DNA of 64,000 nt from Leishmania martiniquensis. Lineage: Eukaryota > Euglenozoa > Kinetoplastea > Trypanosomatida > Trypanosomatidae. Positions within the stretch are counted from its first letter, which is position 1. The number at the start of each line of letters is the position of its first letter. Under the pieces are notes generated by a model. It made no database searches. It was not told where the DNA came from and saw only the letters and a program-made list of their open reading frames with translations. Location: NCBI RefSeq assembly GCF_017916325.1, contig NC_090160.1, positions 837,501 to 901,500 on the forward strand. The letters are read 5' to 3'. Below, one piece after another: positions 58,596-64,000 of this stretch. Both the position numbers and the translations under genes were made by a program.

Positions 58596-61136
58596 ATGTC
58601 GAAGCGCATGCGGGCGTCTCCGCGAGAGGGTGCCGCTGCGGCAGCAGCAGCGCCATCGGCGAACAGCGCCCGCCATCACCTCTCTTTGGAACTTGGCGAC
58701 TCGTATGACGGCGCGGTCGAGGTGCGGCACGGCGTCGTCCTTCCCCACGGACACGGGGTGTGGCGCTCTTGGGACGGCCAAGTATGGTTCGAGGGACACT
58801 TTGTGCAGCGCTGGCGTGACGGCTACGGCCGCTTGCACACTCCCCAGTTCACACTTTGGGCGCGGTGGCGGATGGATCGGCCCGACCTATCCTCCTCCAC
58901 TCGTGTCGATTATCCGAACGGGGATCGCTATTGCGGCTTTGTGGAGCTGAAAGCGAAGCGGACACCCCCCACGTCAACCCGCTCCAAGTTCAGCGCATGG
59001 GCCGCCTCGGTGCAGCCATCGCGGCATCGCTGGGGTGAACTGGTGACGTCCAGCGGCGATCGCTACGTCGGGGAGTGGGCGGAGAATGAGCGCGAAGGAT
59101 TTGGGTGCTACCTGTGGGCTAGCGGGAGCCGGTACACTGGGCGCTTCCGCCGGGGCCAGTTCCACGACACAGGCACTCTTTTCGTTTGTCCGGCTGAGGT
59201 GGAGGGGTGCCTTTCTCGGCTGACCAGCGATGGTGGATGGGGGTGCGTGGGCCGCGAAGGTGCGTCACTTGCGGAGCGTCACGCACTTTTCGAGGCGGCT
59301 CGATGGCCTCCGGCGTCGCGACCGGGATGGGATGGCGTTGTGCTTGACGTTGTGTGGCGTGATGGCAAATGCATCGGCGAGGGACACGTCACACTTCCGT
59401 CCGGCATTCGAATTTCTGCCGACTGGCGCACCGCCTCCAGCCCTACCGATGGAGAGCTCGTGCTGCCCAGTCTGACTCCTCAGGCCCGCACGGACGCGGA
59501 GGTCTACGAGTGGCGAGAAAGCTTCCAGTGGGAGTCGTTGCTGAACAACACCGACGCCGAGGCGCGCCGTGTCGCGTATGAGGGTGCTGACAGACTTCGT
59601 GTAGGCATCCAGCAGTCCAACTCCACGGAGTACGTGCGCAGCTGCGTGCTGGAGCTACTCAACTCTCACAAGGTCGTCAGAACTGCTTTGCATGTATTCC
59701 GGCGGTGCTTCTACTGCCTGTATGGAACCTGTGGTGTAGACACGGAGGTGGGTGCCGGCGGCTACAGCAATCCTTTGGGCTGGTGCACGCTGCGTAATGC
59801 GTACGGCGGCTGCATCCACCCGGCGATCGGGCGGCGCATTAGTGCTGCGGATCTTGACCTCGCCTTGCGCGATATCGCCTCCCTTGCGCGCTCGGCGGTG
59901 CGCTGGGTGCTGGATATGGTGGGAGCGGAGCATCAGTCGAAGGTGCTCGACTGCGGGGGGGAGGCGCTGGTGGGCCGCTGGGTAGCAGACCGCGTCTTCC
60001 AACACTGCTACCCCGTCTTGCTAAACCTGTACAGCCAGGTTTACCGCGCAGAGGAGACGGCTCTGGCGACGTCCATAGCACGGCTGCGCGATGCCATAAC
60101 GCTCGACGACATCGGCGTTGTCTTCGCACGGCAAAGCGTGAGCCAGGAAAAGCTATTTGACCCGTACACGGACGCAGTGCACTGTATCGAGAAGCTGAAC
60201 CTCGAAGCGCAGACCCTCACGCAGCTGCTCAAGCTGTTGGTGCAGTGGTCGCGGGAGATCGACCTCTCTACGCGCCTCACACAGGCGTGCACCGATGGGC
60301 GGCAGAAGCATTCAAAGAGCACCCTCGGCTCCGCGGATGATCTGCTGCCCATCCATCAATATGTGCTGAGCCAGTCTCGCTTTAGACGACTCTACGCCGT
60401 CACCAAGCTGCTATGTGACTTTGCCGCTGAGCCGTTGTTCATGGAGGCCACCTCGCAGGAGGCGTTCGGTGTCACAACATTGCAGGTGTGCGTGCTGACC
60501 CTGCTTCGCCTGCACCCGTGGGAGCGGGATGCGTCGAACATTCTCGTACCGTTTTCTGTGGCGCTGGACGGCGTACGCGAGGCGGTGCAGCGGCGGACGA
60601 GCATTGCACTGTGGGTCCATGACGCTTGCAATAATGCTTCTTCCGCGGCGCCGACGGGTGCACCGACCTTGGACGTGGTGGAGCGCGTGATGAACCGCTA
60701 CGTGGCACTGTGGGTTCCTCGCATCGTTGGCTGGATGGGCGAGCACGCCGCCGCTTCCGGCCCTCAGCCGGTGGACAATGGCGATTTCACGCAGGAGGAG
60801 CTCTCTTGCATGCGCCTTGGGCCGCCTATCGCAGTCGGCGAGGAGGCGCTCTGCTTCTGCTGTTGGCTGTATGCCAGCGCCCTTTTAGCTTCAGTGCATG
60901 TGCGACTTTTTCTCGGCCCCCACGCCGTGCCGCACCGCCTCAGCCGTGCGGAGGAGGTGGCGGAGGCGTGCACGCAGCTGCAGTGGTGGGTTGCGAGCGC
61001 GGGCGCCGCTGCACCAATGCGATTGCAGGTGCAGGCGGCCGCCTCTTTACCACCAGTCGTACCTAGTCGTATGCTGCGCCTGGAGAGCCACCTCACCAAG
61101 CTTCTCCGTGAATTCTACGCCTTCTCGGGCGAATGA
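58596..61136 (+). CDS. MORN-repeat plus VPS9-domain protein (alsin-like Rab GEF)
   Basis: An 846-residue protein. The N-terminus is Ala-rich. Residues about 50-195 contain MORN repeats (YPNGDRYCGFVEL; SGDRYVGEWAENEREGFGCY; SGSRYTGRFRRGQFHDTGTL). A helical middle runs to about 510. Residues about 515-640 match a VPS9 domain: LFDPYTDAVHCIEKLNLEAQ, TQLLKLLVQWSREI, then SADDLLPIHQYVLSQSRFRR with the catalytic-type Asp-Asp-Leu-Leu-Pro. The end of the domain is FGVTTLQVCVLTLLRLHP. VPS9 domains activate Rab5-family GTPases. MORN followed by VPS9 is the order of the C-terminal half of animal alsin (ALS2), here without RCC1 repeats. The role in early endosome traffic is inferred. A further helical region follows to the stop. 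Confidence 0.8.
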   Translation: MSKRMRASPREGAAAAAAAPSANSARHHLSLELGDSYDGAVEVRHGVVLPHGHGVWRSWDGQVWFEGHFVQRWRDGYGRLHTPQFTLWARWRMDRPDLSSSTRVDYPNGDRYCGFVELKAKRTPPTSTRSKFSAWAASVQPSRHRWGELVTSSGDRYVGEWAENEREGFGCYLWASGSRYTGRFRRGQFHDTGTLFVCPAEVEGCLSRLTSDGGWGCVGREGASLAERHALFEAARWPPASRPGWDGVVLDVVWRDGKCIGEGHVTLPSGIRISADWRTASSPTDGELVLPSLTPQARTDAEVYEWRESFQWESLLNNTDAEARRVAYEGADRLRVGIQQSNSTEYVRSCVLELLNSHKVVRTALHVFRRCFYCLYGTCGVDTEVGAGGYSNPLGWCTLRNAYGGCIHPAIGRRISAADLDLALRDIASLARSAVRWVLDMVGAEHQSKVLDCGGEALVGRWVADRVFQHCYPVLLNLYSQVYRAEETALATSIARLRDAITLDDIGVVFARQSVSQEKLFDPYTDAVHCIEKLNLEAQTLTQLLKLLVQWSREIDLSTRLTQACTDGRQKHSKSTLGSADDLLPIHQYVLSQSRFRRLYAVTKLLCDFAAEPLFMEATSQEAFGVTTLQVCVLTLLRLHPWERDASNILVPFSVALDGVREAVQRRTSIALWVHDACNNASSAAPTGAPTLDVVERVMNRYVALWVPRIVGWMGEHAAASGPQPVDNGDFTQEELSCMRLGPPIAVGEEALCFCCWLYASALLASVHVRLFLGPHAVPHRLSRAEEVAEACTQLQWWVASAGAAAPMRLQVQAAASLPPVVPSRMLRLESHLTKLLREFYAFSGE

Positions 61137-63262
61137 GCGAGCGTGTTAGCGGCGGCGAGGCGACGCGGATGCCGTCTAAGTGGGCTTGCAGCGTCTGCTT
61201 CGCTGTTTCTCCCGCGCCTCCCTGCTGCTGCCTTTTTTGCGTGCGAGTGTGGCTCTGTCATGTGCGCTCAGGGGCCTTCTCTCTCTCTGCCTTTCTGTGC
61301 CCTTCTGGCCCGTCTCTCGGGGGCTTAGGCGCATCTCGCATGCTTTCCCTTTTGCCGTGTGTTCCTCCGTCTGCGCGACTCTATCATCCCCCCTTTTCTG
61401 AGGGTCATGGGTGTATGCACTGGTGATAGCTCTGTGCGCTTGTTATATCCCCCGCTCTGCTAATGCTGGTTGTAGATGCGCTCTCCCCAATGCCGCTTGA
61501 AGAGGAACCTCTCCCCCTTTCTTTCACCACCGACGCGCAACCTTCTGAAACGGACAACCAGCAGCGTTTTTAGAGATGAAAAACGTCGTACACGGTCGAA
61601 CACGTCTGATGTACGGTGCCCGGCTATTCCGGCTACAGTGGCCGTACTGGCGTTTCGTCTCTGCCCTCCTGGCACGAGCACTGGTGTGGTGCGGCGGCTC
61701 TTTCTCAGCAGGTTTCACGGACACCTCCCTTATCGCCCACGTGCTTCCCACCTCCTGCGTGGCCGTCTTTTCTCCCTCTCTCTCTAACAGCTCACCTGCA
61801 TTGCAATCCCCCCTCATCTCATCTCATCTCGACGTCTTTCTTTGGCCATACGCTGAATTCCCTTTCTCCCTTACCACACTGCATAGAACTGCGTGCGCCG
61901 TCTCTGCATCTATTCCTCTTCATCATTCTCTGCCCCCTCCCCATTCTCCCGGTCACCAGACAGAACGGGTCTCTGCTCCTCACAGCCCTGCGTCCACCGC
62001 CCCACACTCCCCTGAGTGTCTCTTTTTTTTTTCGTTCACTTGCTCCCCGTCGCGTTGTCTCCTCTCTCCCTCTCTCCTTCTCTTCGTTGTCCTCTTCTTC
62101 TCGCTAACTGTGCTTTAAAGTTTTTGCGTGTGTCGTTTGTGTGTGCTCTTGTGCTTGTCCGCCTGCGCGCGCCTCTCTCCTTCCTCTTCCTCTCGCTCAG
62201 TTTCTGTCCGTATACACACAGCCGTGCGCTCTTTCGTTCACTCTGCCGTGGCACACCGCCCCCCTCCTTCCTCTGGTGGTAAAGAACGACTTGTGCTCTC
62301 TTGGCCACCCTCTTCCTCCAAAGCTTCGGCCACGCACGGATTTGGACATACCGCTGACGTCTGCTTCACTCTCCAGCCTTCCTCACCCGCTTCCCTTCCC
62401 TCACTTCGGCGTACGGTGCCCTCTTTTCACCCCTCTTTTCGCTCTGAAGGAAAGCGACCGATCGCATTTTCATCTGAAAGCGAAAGGCGCGCAGAGCAGA
62501 GGGACGTCCGACAGCAACACTGTCGAGCGAAGAAAGAGAGAGAGAAACCCCAAAGAGCGTCGTCGATAGGACAACACGCGCGCGCACCCCTCTTGACGCC
62601 TCCACCAACTTTATTCACACAGAGGGAGGACCGCACAGCAGCAAGACACGCCCGTCTCCTGCTCCTGTGCGTGTCTCTGTATTTCCCTCTCCTTCGCCCA
62701 CGCTCTCCAATACGCACGTGCACGCCAAGAAGCTCCCCGACGAATCACATTAGCAACTGCGACAGCGACAAAGAAAACGAAGAGGGGCGGACCAGTCCTT
62801 CGCCCTTTCCCCATTTTGGTTGTGGCGCATACCCCTCCTCTCCTCCTCACTCGTGCACACGCCGGCGCACATTTGCGAGCGATCCCCTCCATCGCCTATT
62901 GCCATATCGTTGGCTGTCTCTTCCGTCGCTTTCGTTTGCGTTTTGACACTTTTCTTTTCTTCCACGGCGCGCTCTCCCCTGGGTGACACTTTCGGTTGCA
63001 GCTCTGGTGAAGCTCCCAACATTCACTCGCCTACGCGCACCGCCGCCTTTGCCCCTTGGTGCGAGTGCTGTCTCCCATCGGGCCAACATCAGCGTCCCTC
63101 TACCCGCGCAGCATTCGGCACACGTTGCTTTTTTTTTGTTCGTTTCACTCGACGGAAGCTTCCGCGCTCGTCCGAACAGTCTCCCTCTCGCCGTCGCTCT
63201 CTCTCGTTCATCCCCCAACTGCACTTCCCCTGTACGACGTCGAAGCACCCCCACCTGTCAAG
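61137..63262. other. Long pyrimidine-rich intergenic region, no gene supported
   Basis: About 2.1 kb between the VPS9 gene and the kinase, extremely C/T-rich on the sense strand from about 61840 to 63240. Open frames up to 270 codons (for example 62128-62946) are Ser/Pro/Arg-rich and result from low stop-codon density. Possible splice tract ending CTCGCTCAG with AG at 62199-62200. It probably encodes a long kinase 5' UTR or spacer. Confidence 0.55.
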
Positions 63263-64000
63263 ATGTTCATGAAGCTCTTCCGGAAGAAGGACAAGAAAGA
63301 CAAGGACGATGAGAAGAAGTCTGAGGCGGCGCCTGCCGCAGAGGAGAGGCACGCGGAAGCCCCTGAGATAACGCAGGAAAAACTGACCAAAGACGACTTC
63401 GAAACCCTCGACGTGCTCGGAAAGGGTTCCTTCGCCTATGTGGTGCTGTGCCGCCGTCTGTCCACGAACAAGTACTACGCCATGAAGGTGATCAACAAAC
63501 AAGGGTTGCTCGACCACAAGCGCGTACAGGACGTCTTCACAGAGCGCAACGTGCTCACCCGCCTGAACCACCCCTACCTCCTGAAGCTGTACTGGACCTT
63601 CCAGTCGGAGCATAAGCTTTTTTTCGTGATGGACTATATGCCCGGTGGCGACCTCGACAAGTACATGAACTCCGTCCCGAAGAAGCAGCTCGACCCATTG
63701 ACGGCGCAGCTGTACGGCGCCGAGATTCTCTTGGCCATAATGTGCCTGCACAAGCACAGCGTCATCTATCGAGATCTGAAGCCAGAGAACATTTTGCTGG
63801 ATGGCGAGGGCCACTGTGCTCTTGCGGACTTTGGCCTCTCCAAGGATTTTCATAAGGACGGTCAGGATGTATCGGACAAGGACCTGCGCGCCAACTCATT
63901 TGTCGGGTCGCCGTTCTACGTGGCGCCTGACGTGCTGCGCCAGCGCGAGTACACCAACGCGGTAGACTTTTGGTCCTTTGGAATCTTGCTGTACCGCATG
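63263..64000 (+). CDS. AGC-family protein kinase (RAC/PKA-like), 3' end beyond window
   Basis: The first 246 residues are seen; the frame runs off the window. A Lys-rich N-terminus ([16 protein letters not shown]) precedes the kinase domain from about 46. The Gly-rich loop is GKGSFAYV (53-60), the ATP lysine is K75 in YAMKV, and the helix-C Glu is E94 in FTERNVL. The catalytic loop is [11 protein letters not shown] with D171, and the DFG motif is at 189-191. The T-loop serine lies in [13 protein letters not shown]. The usual APE reads APD (221-223), a conservative change also seen elsewhere in AGC kinases. No PH domain is present before the kinase domain, unlike animal Akt. AGC kinases phosphorylate Ser/Thr after basic residues. 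From memory the Leishmania homologue is annotated rac serine-threonine kinase. Confidence 0.92.
   Translation, partial: MFMKLFRKKDKKDKDDEKKSEAAPAAEERHAEAPEITQEKLTKDDFETLDVLGKGSFAYVVLCRRLSTNKYYAMKVINKQGLLDHKRVQDVFTERNVLTRLNHPYLLKLYWTFQSEHKLFFVMDYMPGGDLDKYMNSVPKKQLDPLTAQLYGAEILLAIMCLHKHSVIYRDLKPENILLDGEGHCALADFGLSKDFHKDGQDVSDKDLRANSFVGSPFYVAPDVLRQREYTNAVDFWSFGILLYRM

Noticed and set aside
61576..62946. Plus-strand frames of 180 and 272 codons before the kinase gene
   Set aside because: C/T-rich DNA has few stop codons. The translations are Ser/Pro/Leu/Arg runs without domain pattern.

Overview
The window reads as nuclear chromosomal DNA of a trypanosomatid, most likely a Leishmania-type species. 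Intron-less genes lie head to tail in long same-strand arrays. Third codon positions are GC-rich. Intergenic regions are long, pyrimidine-rich on the sense strand, and studded with (CA)n, (TA)n and G-tracts. The families present are kinetoplastid in flavour: a Cet1-type cap triphosphatase, glycosomal peroxins, flagellar proteins and a kinetochore-type protein. From memory only, the gene order resembles Leishmania chromosome 25 / T. brucei chromosome 3; I could not check this.

Layout. Left array, minus strand (130-19480), read right to left from the switch: an orphan with a ubiquitin-like stretch, another orphan, a BRO1-domain protein, two identical succinyl-CoA ligase alpha genes, an eIF3j-like factor, a KIF-binding-protein homologue, a TPR/zinc-knuckle protein, the mRNA 5'-triphosphatase CET1 and a small mitochondrial-type membrane protein. 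At about 19.5-20.85 kb the coding strand changes. This is a divergent strand-switch region with an 11-G run and A and T runs, the expected place for polymerase II initiation in both directions. Right array, plus strand (20853 to the window end): CLP1, VPS33, a DNAJC21/Jjj1-like J protein, PACRG, COP9 signalosome subunit 2, an ARM/PH/coiled-coil protein resembling the SYCP2-derived kinetochore proteins KKT17/18, PEX2, a PHD-finger protein, four membrane proteins of unknown function, a DHHC acyltransferase, PEX10, an LRR/EF-hand protein, an ASH/RhoGAP-like protein, signal peptidase subunit SPC12, a MORN-VPS9 protein, and the start of an AGC kinase cut by the window edge.

How the genes relate. 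As is usual in these organisms the arrays are not functional operons. Genes are co-transcribed, trans-spliced at polypyrimidine/AG sites and polyadenylated separately. Loose themes are RNA processing (CET1, CLP1), membrane traffic (VPS33, BRO1, VPS9, ASH/RhoGAP), glycosome import (PEX2 and PEX10) and cilium or kinetochore structure (PACRG, KIFBP, KKT-like).

Most noteworthy points are the block of about 1.1 kb duplicated without visible difference around the two succinyl-CoA ligase genes, with unrelated 5' flanks; the KKT17/18-like gene; the degenerate P-loop of CLP1; and a relatively AT-rich zone with two orphan genes around the strand switch. I saw no tRNA, rRNA, CRISPR or intact transposon. 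Several gaps of 1.5-3 kb contain no gene I can support.
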